Shown here in pieces: positions 1 through 10,714 of a stretch of DNA of 64,000 nucleotides. The position numbers and the translations under genes were made by a program. Location: contig QNQO01000819.1 of the NCBI GenBank assembly GCA_003290165.1, forward strand, positions 124,001 through 188,000, given 5' to 3'. The stretch comes from Berberis thunbergii. Its lineage: Eukaryota > Streptophyta > Magnoliopsida > Ranunculales > Berberidaceae. Below the pieces are notes generated by a model. It saw nothing but the letters and a program-made list of their open reading frames with translations, was not told the origin of the DNA and did not search any database. The first letter of the stretch is position 1. Each line of letters opens with the position of its first letter.

Positions 1-2338
1 TTGAATCCCTGAAGGATGCCCGAGTAAGCTTCAAAGATGCCTCTCCTCAGCTGATTTCCATAATCCATCATCTCCTCGTCCACCATCTCCATCTTTGCAC
101 AAACCTCTGAAGCACCCTGCATCATTGGCATTGCATATGGCAGGTACTTCTCAAAGTGCTCACCAATTGCAAGAGCAATATCCCCAAAGCAAGAAAATAT
201 GGGGGGCTTGACTGACCGATGGAGCATCCCATTAGATAAGTTTTTGAGAAGCAGGGTCATGATCCCATCACAGTAGGGTAAGATCTTGTCATCTAATGCA
301 CGACAAATGTCACCCACCACCCCAACAGAAATAGAACAAACCTGGTACTCTTCGAAATTTTGCAAACCCATATCCAAATACTTGTAGAACTCAGGCATGT
401 ACTTTTCAAACTCAGTTCCAGTGGCATAAGCAAGAGCCCCAATAGCAAGCATTGCTTCCTCATGCACTGTGGAGCTGCGGCAACCAAATACTTTCAGGAA
501 CAAGATCATTAATTGATCAGCAGCTTGAAGGATAATGGCTTTTGAATCCTCAGAGGCACTTAATTTCTGGATGATAACCTGAAGAACACCACACAGTAGA
601 GCTTGCAAATCACCTTGCTTTTCTCTATCATCTGATGATATGATCTGAAGCTCCATAGTTTGGCCCAACTTGTTCATAATGACAGGGAGGAGTTGTGTTA
701 TGATGTTGGCTGTTTCTGCAATATTCGCACACCTAACAACTTCATTAAGGGTTTCATAAGCAGAAGATCTGAGCTTCGAATCATTAATATCTGTACGTTC
801 TGCTGTCCCAATGAGAGAAGTAATAATCTCTGGAAGATATGGGGAGAGATGAGAAGAGCTCGACCCAGCATCCTCATACCCCTGACCGAGGTAGTAGATT
901 GCTCCACAGATCTTTTCAGCAACATTGGGAGCATCCTTAAGACTATCCAACAAGACTCCCATAATTCGCGTGAGATTAGCAGGAGATATTACTGAGAACC
1001 CAGTAGCAGGAGAATGCAGTATCTCAAAATCCGGCTGAGAGTCCATGCAGTTGTGTCCTTCACTTGGCCGTTTTCATCCTTCGTTGCATTAAGCAAAAAC
1101 TCCAACCCTGCAGTTACCAGAGGAGAAAGTTTATGAACAGATGGGCCGTCTAGAATAGACCCAAATGCGTAAGTTGCTGCCTCACGGCTACGCCAATCCG
1201 TCTTCATTATATTTTCCTGCACAAATGGCATGACACGAGGGACAATAGCATCACCCACAGTTTTTGAAACAAGGCCAAGGCATGTTCCACCAGCCATGGA
1301 AAGATTCCAGACTTCGTCATCTTGATCCTGGTCTTCTTCCTGTTTCAATAGGGTCTCAAGCAACATTGGAACTAAAGATGGTAGAGCCTTCTCTATGAAG
1401 TGAGAATGGGAAGAAGCTGTGTCACCAGCTTCAGCTCCTTCAAATTCTTGAAGTTCAATCTCCTCATCACAGATAGTGCTCCAGAACTCAATTGCTTGGA
1501 GTGCAACAGGTTCTTGATCTTCTTTTACTGCCTTTGATGTAAGCTCGAAGAGAGTTTGCATATAAGGCTCAAGCACATCATAATACATAGACGAGATTGC
1601 AACAAGACATTCAAAGGCCGCTTGCCTAATTTCTGGCTCTTTGGAAATAGCAGTCTCGCAGACTACCTTCATAATATAATTTCGCTCCATCTCATTCTGA
1701 AAGTTGGATTGTGCAAAATCAAGGGCATTGTATAAAGCCCTCGTTGCTGCAAGACGGACTCCAACCCCATGGTCAGCAAGGTTCATGCCTTGAACTACAG
1801 CAGTAAGAACAGCATTCACCTCATCCTGCCCAAGATCATGATGAGAAATCTCTTCACAAACATACCCAAGAGTCTCCAAAGTCGACTGCTTCAACGAAGC
1901 AGGATTTTCCAGCTTGGTCATATTGGTCAGCAACGACGCAATCAATTGTGGCCATTCCTTTCGCGGAACTTCAATCGATGCAACCTTGGCAATCACTTGC
2001 GCAGAGGTATGCCCTGCTTCCGCAACAGACGAACCAAGAGTCCTCAACAAGAGCTCCTTAATTTGCAACTTCACCGCAACATCAATCCCAACCCACTGTT
2101 GAATCAGCTGTTCCTTCATCTTAGCATCTTTCGCATCCAAAGAATTCTTCAATATAATACCAGCCAACCTTCGGGACTCCAACGGCTTCTCATCATTTGC
2201 AAGCTCAACTGACAACGAAAACAGAAAAGCAGACAGATTCTGTTCTTGAAACTGCTTAATATGTGCTTCTGCTGCAGTCCGAACATTCGAATCCGCCGAC
2301 TGTGCAGACAACAGCGCCTGTGTAATCTCCATCGCCAT
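1..2338 (-). CDS. KPNB1: Importin subunit beta-1, 5' ~780 codons (runs off window; one frameshift)
   Basis: Nuclear import receptor: binds importin alpha or cargo directly, passes the pore by FG-nucleoporin contacts and is released by RanGTP. The protein starts MAMEITQALLSAQSAD, like plant KPNB1. An importin-beta N-terminal domain lies at about residues 20-105, followed by HEAT repeats. The acidic loop QEEDQDQDDEVWN near residue 340 is the HEAT-8 loop of this family. About 780 of the usual ~870 residues are present, in one coding exon; the C-terminus lies left of base 1. The frame breaks at the A-run 1026-1029 (plus strand). As written the protein stops at 989 after 449 residues, but one extra base gives uninterrupted homology (RIFEILHSPATGFS, then IMGVLLDSLKDAPNVAEK) to the window edge. 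Identification is very secure. I read the break as a consensus error rather than a pseudogene. Confidence 0.95.
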
Positions 2339-2347
2339 GATATCTCC

Positions 2348-2822
2348 TCACACTACACTACATCACACCCACATCAAACCATTCAATCAACTAAACCATA
2401 TAAAAAATCAATCAAACAAAACACCAGATCTACAAATAACAACAACAACAACAAACCACCAAACAAGCACAAACCCTAAAATCCTTCATTCAATCAAGTC
2501 ATCCAATAAAAAAAAACCCTAAAAACCCCTCCAACAAACATTCACACCAGTACACTCCCAACAAAATTGAAACGAAAACAGTCAAATCTGTACGGAACCA
2601 CAAAAACCCTAACGTTTCAACTTCGAGAGTCGACAGTAGATCAAATTCAGTAGAGAAAACTAAAATCAATCAGATCTATTCAACACGTGCAGAAACCAAA
2701 CCCTAGATTCAAGATTTGATTGAAAGAGAAAAATTAGAGAGATGGAAAGAGATTCGTACCTTAGTAGTCGATGAAAAAGTCGAGAGTGACTGAACGTAGA
2801 GAAGAAGAGAGAGGAGAAGCGA
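2348..2822 (-). other. 5' UTR of importin beta-1 with a leader intron
   Basis: Reading minus, a noncoding exon ends AAG at 2760 before a GTACGA donor at 2759. The intron runs to a TGAG acceptor at 2347, nine bases before the ATG at 2338. A leader intron of ~410 bp is common in plant housekeeping genes. The TSS near 2820 is inferred from the TATA position. Splicing is predicted, not observed. Confidence 0.65.
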
Positions 2823-2844
2823 ATGTCGATTGAAATAGAGAGGA

Positions 2845-3112
2845 CTAAATATATTTTCGAATTGGGGAGAAAAAGCGGGAGGAGTGAAGACGCGAAAATC
2901 GGGGCAGGTTGTTTTGATTTCCCCAACTGCCCGACGTCACCGCCTAAGAAACCCTAATATTTTAAACAAATCGAGGCGTTACGGTGGGCAAATGTGTGGT
3001 TTGTAACAGGTGATGGATAATTCTTGACCGTACGATTGGATTTATTGAAAGAGAGAATGTGTTCATGATAAAGATGTTTTTGTAATGGGCTGATTTATGG
3101 GCTTGAGGCCCA
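2845..3112 (-). promoter_or_regulatory. Importin beta-1 promoter: TATA, telo-box, three site II elements
   Basis: An AATATATTTA TATA-like box lies at about 2848-2858 on the minus strand. A telo-box AAACCCTAA is at 2949-2957. Three site II (TGGGCY) elements cluster at 3086-3091, 3098-3103 and, inverted, 3107-3112. Telo-box plus site II (TCP-bound) is the known signature of proliferation and translation-linked plant genes, so expression is probably tied to dividing tissue (inference). Confidence 0.6.
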
Positions 3113-3218
3113 AATAGTTTATGGCATAGCATTTGATCATCCTCATATTGGTGAATGAGGAATTTTCTATTTTTTTGAGTCATGAAATTGCTTTAATAGT
3201 TTCTCTTAGTACCACCTG

Positions 3219-3479
3219 TTCTAAAAATCGGCCTAGGCAGAAAGGCAGGTTTATTTTTTTCAGTTTGGAAAAAATAAAATATAAATAATATTTTTTTATT
3301 ATATATTGCATATTTTACTTGGCATTGAATTTAAAGTAATTTATATGATATTATGCTTAATTTTATAAATTAAAATACTAATAAAAACTACCTACCCCCC
3401 CCCCCCCCCCCCCCCGACTAGACCTCTGGGTGCTAGTCCGTTGCTCACTACCCGCCTACCACTTAGCAATTTTTAGAAC
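3219..3479. repeat. MITE-like repeat, family R1, copy 1, with a 21-base poly-C tract
   Basis: The ends TTCTAAAAATCGGCCTAGG and AATTTTTAGAAC form short inverted termini around an AT-rich core. A run of 21 C occupies 3395-3415. A second copy with the same order of motifs lies at 53717-53962. No coding capacity is visible. Confidence 0.7.
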
Positions 3480-5053
3480 TTGGCATCATACAATTAAAAT
3501 TAAAAATAAAACAATTTAATGAGAAAAGAAAATTGCTAGTCCCCATCATTGCAAAGTTGATATAGCATAATTTCATCCCACCCCTAAAGGCATCTCAATA
3601 GCCTCTATTATTTTTTGGCTTGTCGGATTATGTTGTAATCAATTGAACAGGTATTGCCATCTAAATAGTATCAGTGATTGCCTGGACCAAGTGTATCAAT
3701 CAATTATATCATACCGGCTCCCATTAGTGGTATTTTTCAATCCTGCATGCTTTTCGAATTAGCCTCTCAACAAATAAGGCCGTCTCAGGGGCTAGGAATT
3801 GCTAGAGGTCATAACCTCAATTTGATAGATGAAACAAAATGATGCCAACAACTAATTATTTAGGTTTGATATAAAAAAACGGCTGAAATTTACTCAAACA
3901 TAAAGATAATCACATAGAGGTAGGTTGAAGAAAAATGTTTTTAAGTTTTATGCCCCAACCAACAATCACACATCTAAAGGCTCAAGTTGAATTTAAGTTC
4001 CGAAGACGCAAGAAATACCCTAGTAAAAAACACAAAGCAACTAAGCAGAAGGAAAGGAAATATTTAACAGCCTCTTATTCCCAACCGAGAAGGCTACTGA
4101 AATGAGAGCGACAAATTCCGTTCCATTAACCCAGCGCTCAGTTAAATTTTCTTCATGATTCTCTAACATCGCAACTTGTGTCAGCCCCAGGCTCACCAAG
4201 TTGTAATGGAACAGCTTCTCTTCATGGCTAAAGAAAATTTTTGCAAGGCCTGCAAAGCTAGCACAATTATTTCTAACTCACCTTGTTCAATCCGATTCTC
4301 AATTGATGCTCTCCTGCTCTTATAACATTGCTCTCCTCTTTATTGCTGTCAGTGTCATCGATGCAGTAAAAACGATCTATTTCACTGAAGGTGGTAAACA
4401 AAATGCTTGGTCGAGCAAGAGCTGCATGGGCCTCGACAAAGTCGGGGTCAGAGATTATTCAGTACCAAAGCTTGCGCACTGTTCTGGATCTGAATACATC
4501 CTTTGCATGAACTTTTAGAAGTACTTCTGCAAGTATTTCTTTAATGAGGAGATGATGAATCATTGTAAAAACCACACTCAATCTACAGAATGATACTAGC
4601 TAGCAAGAGAACATACTAGTGCCCATGTTCGCAGGTTCGCATTCTCCATCTTTTTTCATCATTACAAACCAAATCCCTGCCAAAATATAATGAAGAAAAA
4701 CATAATTGCGTTAATTAAAAAAATTTGAAGTTCATGATAGATATTATCAGTTAGAATCAATAAAGGGTGTTGTTCAATCTGAAACAAAGTTACATTCTAC
4801 CAACATATAATACTCACATGCAGAGGTCGATCTCAGTTGGTTGTAACATGCAAATTGAACCGGATCACAAATTCTAAAAGAAAAAGCTAATAAACAAGTG
4901 GGAAAAAAGGGGGGTTCTCAACGCAACCAATAATTTTTTCTATTGTGTCAAAATGTTGTTCATTGTGTGTTCCAATGAACAGAGTGTTCACCATGATATC
5001 AAAGATCAATAAACAAAAGATTATTCGTTATCAGGCCTACTAGACAACTAAGG
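3480..5053. other. Intergenic DNA, no supported gene
   Basis: AT-rich DNA. One open frame at 4303-4518 (71 codons, plus) has a hydrophobic start but no recognisable domain, no splice context and no second copy. I do not call it a gene. Confidence 0.5.
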
Positions 5054-5155
5054 GTAATCTAGTTGGATGGTTAAGGTTGTGGTGGTTTAATCTCCACGTC
5101 TTGGATTTTATACTCACCGACGACACGCTTGCTTAAAAAAAAAAAAAAAAAAAAA
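5054..5155 (+). mobile_element. SINE, family S1, copy 1
   Basis: A tRNA-like 5' half shows a box A-like TAGTTGGATGGTTAAGG and a box B-like GGTTTAATCTCC. It ends CTTGCTT followed by a run of about 20 A (5136-5155). A second copy lies inverted at 24210-24283. Confidence 0.7.
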
Positions 5156-5523
5156 CTAAAGGGGCACAAAAAAAGTCTAAAATTGACCGGTGAAAATAAG
5201 ATCCAAATCTTTGCAAACAAAAATATTGGAAAATGAAAAAAACTATAAATCAATTTCCCGAAAAATATCTCCATCTCCATCAATCTCACTTTTGATGGGA
5301 AATCCAACATTCAAATTCAAATCCTTCAAACCATATTTCAACATTAACCCATCAATTCACAACATCTACAACATCACCAGTAGCAGCAACCATCGTCTTT
5401 ACAATGGAATCACCTCCTGAAACAAGTCGATCTCCATTTAAATGAAATGTTGTTTCTGAGTCTGACGGAGAACCCTCACTTGCTCTGGTTTCCATCGAAA
5501 TTAACAAAAATCAATCTTTGTCA

Positions 5524-6153
5524 ATGGATCCACTCCCGATCAAGCTGACAAAAGACACCTCTTACGCCTTCCTCTCAAAACAATAGTTCAATCCAAGCTC
5601 GTCCTGGTTTTCTCTCATCAAAAATCCTAATTTCATCCAAACCCACTTGAAAACCACTGAAACCAACAACCCCTCCTTCGTCTTGCTCACTCGTTACTTA
5701 AGATCCAGAGGCCAAGCAGACATCTACATTGCCAAAGAAAACAACAACAAAGAGGAAGAAGGTTGGCTAGTTAGTCTGTCAAAGATCAATCTTCCACTTC
5801 GAGACGAGTTACACTATCCCTTGGTGGGTTCTTATGGTTTATAAAGCTTTTCTTTGAGCGATTGTAAGATGAAAGCTGGTGATTCTTCGAATACAATACA
5901 CATCTGGAATCCTACTACAAGGGAATGCTTGAAGGCCTCGGTTTTATCAAAACCCAAGTATAGTAATGAGAATGTGTACTTAGGGTTTGGGTTCGTTATG
6001 TCTGTTCAGGAATTCGGGGGGGTACATGTTTTAGGATCAAATTTGTGGAGAAAGGTGAGTGGGTGTATCTCAAGTGGCGTTTACATTGTTCCGAGCTTGC
6101 AGTTATCTCTTAAAGGCTTGGTTCATTGGATTACTTTGGATCCTGCTGGTTAG
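5524..6153 (+). pseudogene. F-box / F-box-associated (FBA) protein, decayed fragment
   Basis: One frame reads from an ATG at 5524 through two internal stops (5584 TAG, 5842 TAA). After the first stop comes SSSWFSLIKNPNFIQTHL, the end of a plant F-box (usual form CKSWFSLI.NPNFI..HL). Next is a linker, then SNTIHIWNPTTRECLKA and VYLGFGF, typical of the FBA domain, and LKGLVHWITLDPAG before the stop at 6151-6153. The start of the F-box has degenerated and the second half of FBA is missing. Intact family members are SCF adaptors of ~350-400 residues; this is about 210 codons with stops. Because of the premature stops and truncation I call it a pseudogene rather than an error-hit gene. Confidence 0.8.
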
Positions 6154-6810
6154 ACTCAATTAACTATAGCTTAACAATGATTTAACTTAACCCAGGGTAA
6201 GGGTAAAATGGTTCGAAAATTAGTCTTGACAAGTCAATGACGTAGACTTAATGATTTCGTCAGAAAACGAGTGTTACACACAATTAGTTTTTAAAGTGAG
6301 GGTCACGCTCTAATAGATAAAAACTAATGAGAACTCAAAAAAACCCCAAAATTAAATAAAAATCTGCCAGCTCGGACTTCCCTGAGCCAAGTAACACTTG
6401 TTCATCTAAAGAAAATGTGTGGAGACATAGAAGAGAAAAATTAATAATAACAATAATAATATCATATTATTGTTTGAGCACAAAGGTAAATTAATAATTT
6501 GAAGAAAATGCATTGAGACAAAAGCCTTCCCTCGCTAGGAGCTTCTTTCATTTGACTCATGGATAATTTCCTCAGCCCCTTGAATGACACAGAGAACAAA
6601 TTGCCTTGCCATTTAAATAAGGGTGCCTTCGTGGATGGGTATCTTATCTCATTCAGCTCATTGTCTCGTTCGGCTTACGTAGATGAATTCATCGGTCCAA
6701 CTTTTTGGCTAACGTAGAAGTTATTTTATTTAGTGAATATTGTATTTTGTTACATATTCCCATGGACAAAAAGCTCACATGATATCAATAAATAAATAAA
6801 GAGTGCTTCT
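6154..6810. other. Intergenic DNA
   Basis: No gene seen. A ~50-bp motif around 6530-6590 (gctTCTTTCATTTGACTCATGG type) recurs in diverged form near 7257-7310. Block A of the local duplication starts near 6690. Confidence 0.4.
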
Positions 6811-8835
6811 ACAGTGCATTGGTTTTTTGCGTTGTTGCTATCAAGCACCATAGAATTGCATCGAGATAAATATTATTACTTATCTCGATGAAATTCTACG
6901 GTGCCTGATAGGCAAAAAACCAGTGAAACCAGTGCACTTAGGAAAAACTGATAAATAAATCCATTATAATCAAGAAAATATGAGCATCTTTTTAGATGTA
7001 AATTGCATAATGTTATTCCAACCAACCCAATATTTTTGTGTCAAATGTTATCCGAACAACAAATAGAAAAATGCATTGCCATGTTAAGCCTAATATCATT
7101 TCAGACGCCAATCAAATTTAATAAAGACTCTCCCACCCCACTATGAATTGGTCAAGCTAAGTAAGCGTTCTTTTGAAAGAAAAGTTTGGAAAGAGAAACT
7201 AAATCATTCGGGTAGAAAATAAAGCGATAATTAAAATAAATTCTAAACTCGACTAAGAGGCTTCTCTTGTTTGGTTCATGTGGATGATTTCCTAGGCCCA
7301 ACTTTCTGCTTAGTGAAGCTCCCTAAACCTAAACCTAAACCCTAACAGAATTCCCAAACTGAAGCCACAAAATCACTTAATTCAAAGTTCAAACACTCCA
7401 TCATGGAATCAGAACCTAAACTAAAGAAAAGGAGAATTTTGAGACAAATTAGGGTTCACATTGTAGTGATTGTTCGAAAGTCCACAAACAAATAACGGAA
7501 GAAAAAAGAAGAAGAAACGAACCTCGCTAGCTCTTGCAGATCCAGAAGCAGCAGATGATCGTTGCTGTTACGAAGGCATCGACTCGCTCGATCGGCCGTC
7601 AACAACGATGTGTGTAGCAGAGATAAGAAGAGAACGAGAGATTGTGTTGAGAGATAGGGAGACTATGTGAGTTGGGCATCTGTCAAGACTAGTACCGTTG
7701 GTCAGGGAAACCAAGGTTCAAAGGTCTTTCAAGACTTTTTTAATGGTATCAAAACTCAATATTCCCTTTTAAAAAGTGTCCAAATGCTTAGCATCTATAT
7801 TATAGGGGGAAAGTTTGAGCTCTTGACTGTGAGGACGTGTTGCCTCCATTGCATAGTCGGGCCAGACTGTACCGCTAGCATTTTTATTATTTTCTTTGCA
7901 TTGTTTTTCAACTTCAAACTTGTATTTCCATCGATCGATAGCATTGAACTAGTCTTGAGCAACGTCCTTCCGAATGTTCCTCCCCATTGTAATCTATTTA
8001 ATGTTAATGAGAGCTTTTGCTGACTATTGTGCATTGTTATATTGTCTACAGATTGATATTGTGCATTCTCAAGTTAATATTTCTGCCCGTCAAAGTAACT
8101 ACTCATAGGCTTACTAGTGAATTGAATAGTTAGTGTCGCACAGATTGCTAGTCCGTGACATCATCTCATCACGCAATCTCGATCTCATCCTAATTATGAA
8201 ATGTTTTTTTTATTATCAATCACACTCATTCTAACCCTATCTCATCCCAATTCAAATGAGCAGTCATTTCGTCCCGAAATTAGATTAGTATGTTGCTTTC
8301 AAATTATTAGTATTGTTGAATAATAAAATACTCGTGCGTTCTACTAATTGCATTTGATCATATTCTTATCAATTAACATACTTAAATATTCACGTGTTCT
8401 ACTAATTACCTTTGGTAATAATAACTATATCAAAATTAACATATTCGAATCATGACAATGTAAGTTGCTATTTGGCTTTCTATTTGCTCTACTGTTTTCC
8501 TTTATACAGTATTGTCCGGGCAAGAATGAAGATCCATTTGCTATGATGGAAATGAAATTGGGCATGAGGTGACTGAGAGTTGCTCTAGTATGAACCGCCT
8601 CGATCCTATGTGACAATCAAAGCGTTAGACTATGTTAAAAGACATCGTGGAAAGGTTGTTATACTTGAGAGTTGAAATGTGTGTACAGCAGGACGGTAAA
8701 GTTATTATTAATTTTGTCATTACAAGGCAATATAAGTGTACACCTTACTTGTAGGCTTGATATTGTAATAAAATAAGTTTTCCAGCAAAACTATACCAAA
8801 AATGTTATGTGAGATTTTTTTTTTCTGCGGCAGGG
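6690..8835. repeat. Local segmental duplication, copy 1 (blocks A, B, C)
   Basis: Block A is about 6690-7078, B about 7320-7665 and C about 8240-8835. Each has a close match in copy 2: A' 11085-11220 plus 13047-13113, B' 10715-11030, C' 13115-13797. Long stretches match nearly exactly, for example around 7030-7075 and 8440-8640. Block B, read minus, resembles a gene leader: a CT-rich 5' UTR, GGCCGATCGAGC, then a GCGAG|GTTCG donor-like junction. This suggests the duplicated piece once held a promoter and first exon. No intact coding sequence remains here. Confidence 0.75.
6811..6939. repeat. Hairpin MITE with ~59-bp arms
   Basis: The left arm 6811-6869 (ACAGTGCATTGGTTTTTTGC inward) pairs with the right arm 6880-6938 (ending CAGTGCACT). 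Both arms meet at ATCGAGATAA / TTATCTCGAT around a ~10-bp loop. It is almost all palindrome, with no coding sequence. Confidence 0.75.
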
Positions 8836-9533
8836 ATGATTGAGATCCCTTTTGCAATTTACTACATGCTCATCTTGTCATGTCCTGTTTTGAAATTCAT
8901 TTGGGATGGAATGATGTCTATCCCATCTCGATATCAAATGAACGAAATGGGATAAGGATGAAGTCCATCCCATCTCGTGCCCACCCCTAATTTAAACCAA
9001 GCAGCATAGTTGGATTTGGCTGGAGTTGAGCACCGACCCGACCGCCCAAGGTTTGGCCATAAAAGTGAGAATAAATTTTTTGAATTTTGTTGTTTTAAAA
9101 AAATTGTGAAACATGTTTTTTCGCCGTAAATTTTTTTTTTTCTAAAAGTACATGCCATCTTCGATCTCAAGGTGAATTTTTTTTCTCCAATTCTTCTTTT
9201 TTTGCATTATATGGAAAACAAAAGTAGTGATAGAAAAAGAGCCATTCAACTATGACTCAATATTTGGATAACAAAACACAAGAAACGACAAGTGAAACAA
9301 AGTACGTTCCAATTTTCATTTATGGGAAGGGGAACCACGCTCTTGGTTTCCTCTATAATTACAAAACCAGCCACAGTGATCAGAGAAAAAGTCTCTTAAT
9401 ACTACCTACTAATAACGAGATACCACATCCAGTCCATAGTCCCTCACAGGAGAATCGACACCATAATAGTCCCCTAATGCATGTCAAGTGAACATGAGAT
9501 GTCCACAATATGCATATAGATGGTGTAGACTCT
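8836..9533. other. Spacer downstream of the PGG gene
   Basis: It follows the end of duplication copy 1 and holds the 3' side of the minus-strand PGG gene. No gene of its own. Confidence 0.4.
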
Positions 9534-10166
9534 TCAACCTTGTGTACTTGTATGCCCATCATTATTTTTCAACTTTTGTGTTAGCCACACCACAAAGCGT
9601 CCAATCTCGCAGATAACAAAGCCACCTACCAATATAGCATCCAATAAAGCTAGAGAACTAATTATTGGAGGAATATGTGAGACTAAACAAACATAAGTAG
9701 CAGCAAGCAAAACCATAGATAGTCTCACTAACGCTTTAAGAGGGAACTTATCTGCGAGCAATGATATTGTTGCTAGAGACAACACAAAGGCTGAGGTATT
9801 GAAGACGTATATCAATTTATAGAGAAGCACTCGCTTATCTACTAGTATCCTTGAATTAATCACATTCCCATTGGCATCTATATATAGGCCGCTCTTTTTT
9901 TCATCCAAAAACCTCAGCGTGGGTGGTTCAAGGGCTGTTCCGAAAGTAATTGTGGCAATCAATGTAGCCACCACCATAAGTGCATTGCGCGCTTCCGGCG
10001 TGGCATTATCGACTTCCTTTCCCAACTCATTCTTCAACTTGGACGGAAGGTAAATAATTACCTTACATTTACTAATTACCTTCCAAATGTAAGGAGAATT
10101 GCCATGAGGACTATTAGGATGATGCGTTGGTCCTCCAACATACTGACCAGTTCTTTGGTTTTCCAT
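9534..10166 (-). CDS. PGG-domain membrane protein without ankyrin repeats
   Basis: A single-exon 210-residue protein with an ATG start at 10166. The segment ATPEARNALMVVATLIATIT (residues 56-75) is the opening of the plant PGG domain found at the C-end of ankyrin-repeat membrane proteins such as ACD6 and ITN1 relatives. Four hydrophobic segments lie at about 61-79, 114-137, 145-164 and 167-195. The usual Pro-Gly-Gly after helix 1 reads EPPTL here, so the name-giving glycines are lost. The N-terminal 55 residues hold no ankyrin repeats. A TATA-like TATAATATA lies just upstream (about 10211-10222), so the 5' UTR would be short. It sits between the two halves of a local duplication. Stand-alone PGG proteins exist in plants, but a truncated paralog is equally possible. 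Function not assigned. Confidence 0.75.
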   Translation of the reverse strand: MENQRTGQYVGGPTHHPNSPHGNSPYIWKVISKCKVIIYLPSKLKNELGKEVDNATPEARNALMVVATLIATITFGTALEPPTLRFLDEKKSGLYIDANGNVINSRILVDKRVLLYKLIYVFNTSAFVLSLATISLLADKFPLKALVRLSMVLLAATYVCLVSHIPPIISSLALLDAILVGGFVICEIGRFVVWLTQKLKNNDGHTSTQG

Positions 10167-10714
10167 GTCTATATGTAAGTGGACTGCAAAGGTAATTGAT
10201 AGGGAACATATATTATATTATAACCAACAGTAGAGCATAACTATAGAGGCGAGCAATCCCCTTCATTTTTCTTTATTTAAAGTGTTAAATATTCTTTTTT
10301 CCCCTTTAAAAGTTTAGTGTTTTTATTTTGTTTCTCTCATTTAATTTCTTTGTTTTTACGCAAAGTAACAAAGATTTGTTTTTCATTAGACACAACTTAA
10401 GACTTTGCAATTGATATCAATACTAAGAGCTTGCTGATAAACACTTAATTTATCATTTAATTCTTTATTTTACAAAATTAAGTGATTTTCTAATTAAGTG
10501 AAGCTTGATAATGTGTATGAAGTCTAAAGTGAACGAATCTTTAGTACCAAATCGAAGTGCTTAGACAAGTCAGAAACGTAAGATTTTCTTGCTAATTTGT
10601 AAACACTGAAACTTGAAAATGTTCTAAACCTTCAATTTGTATCTTATATATTTTTTTTTTATGTTTGACATCAAGTAGTCAACAATACAAGGTTCAAATC
10701 GAAGTGACATGCAA
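10167..10714. other. Upstream region of the PGG gene
   Basis: AT-rich; apart from the TATA-like stretch near 10215 I see no motif or gene. Confidence 0.4.

Noticed and set aside
698..934. 78-codon minus frame within the importin gene
   Set aside because: Off-frame shadow; the homologous frame runs straight through this region after the 1-base correction.
4303..4518. 71-codon open frame with a hydrophobic start, possible secreted peptide
   Set aside because: No family resemblance, no clear signal-peptide cleavage site, isolated in repeat-rich DNA.
7319..7345. Short telomere-like run (CCTAAA)n, possible interstitial telomere
   Set aside because: Only three to four units; a telo-box or chance repeat is adequate.
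7470..7670. 66-codon frame with Arg/Glu-rich end
   Set aside because: Lies in duplicated block B, which reads better as a 5' leader on the other strand; not preserved in copy 2.
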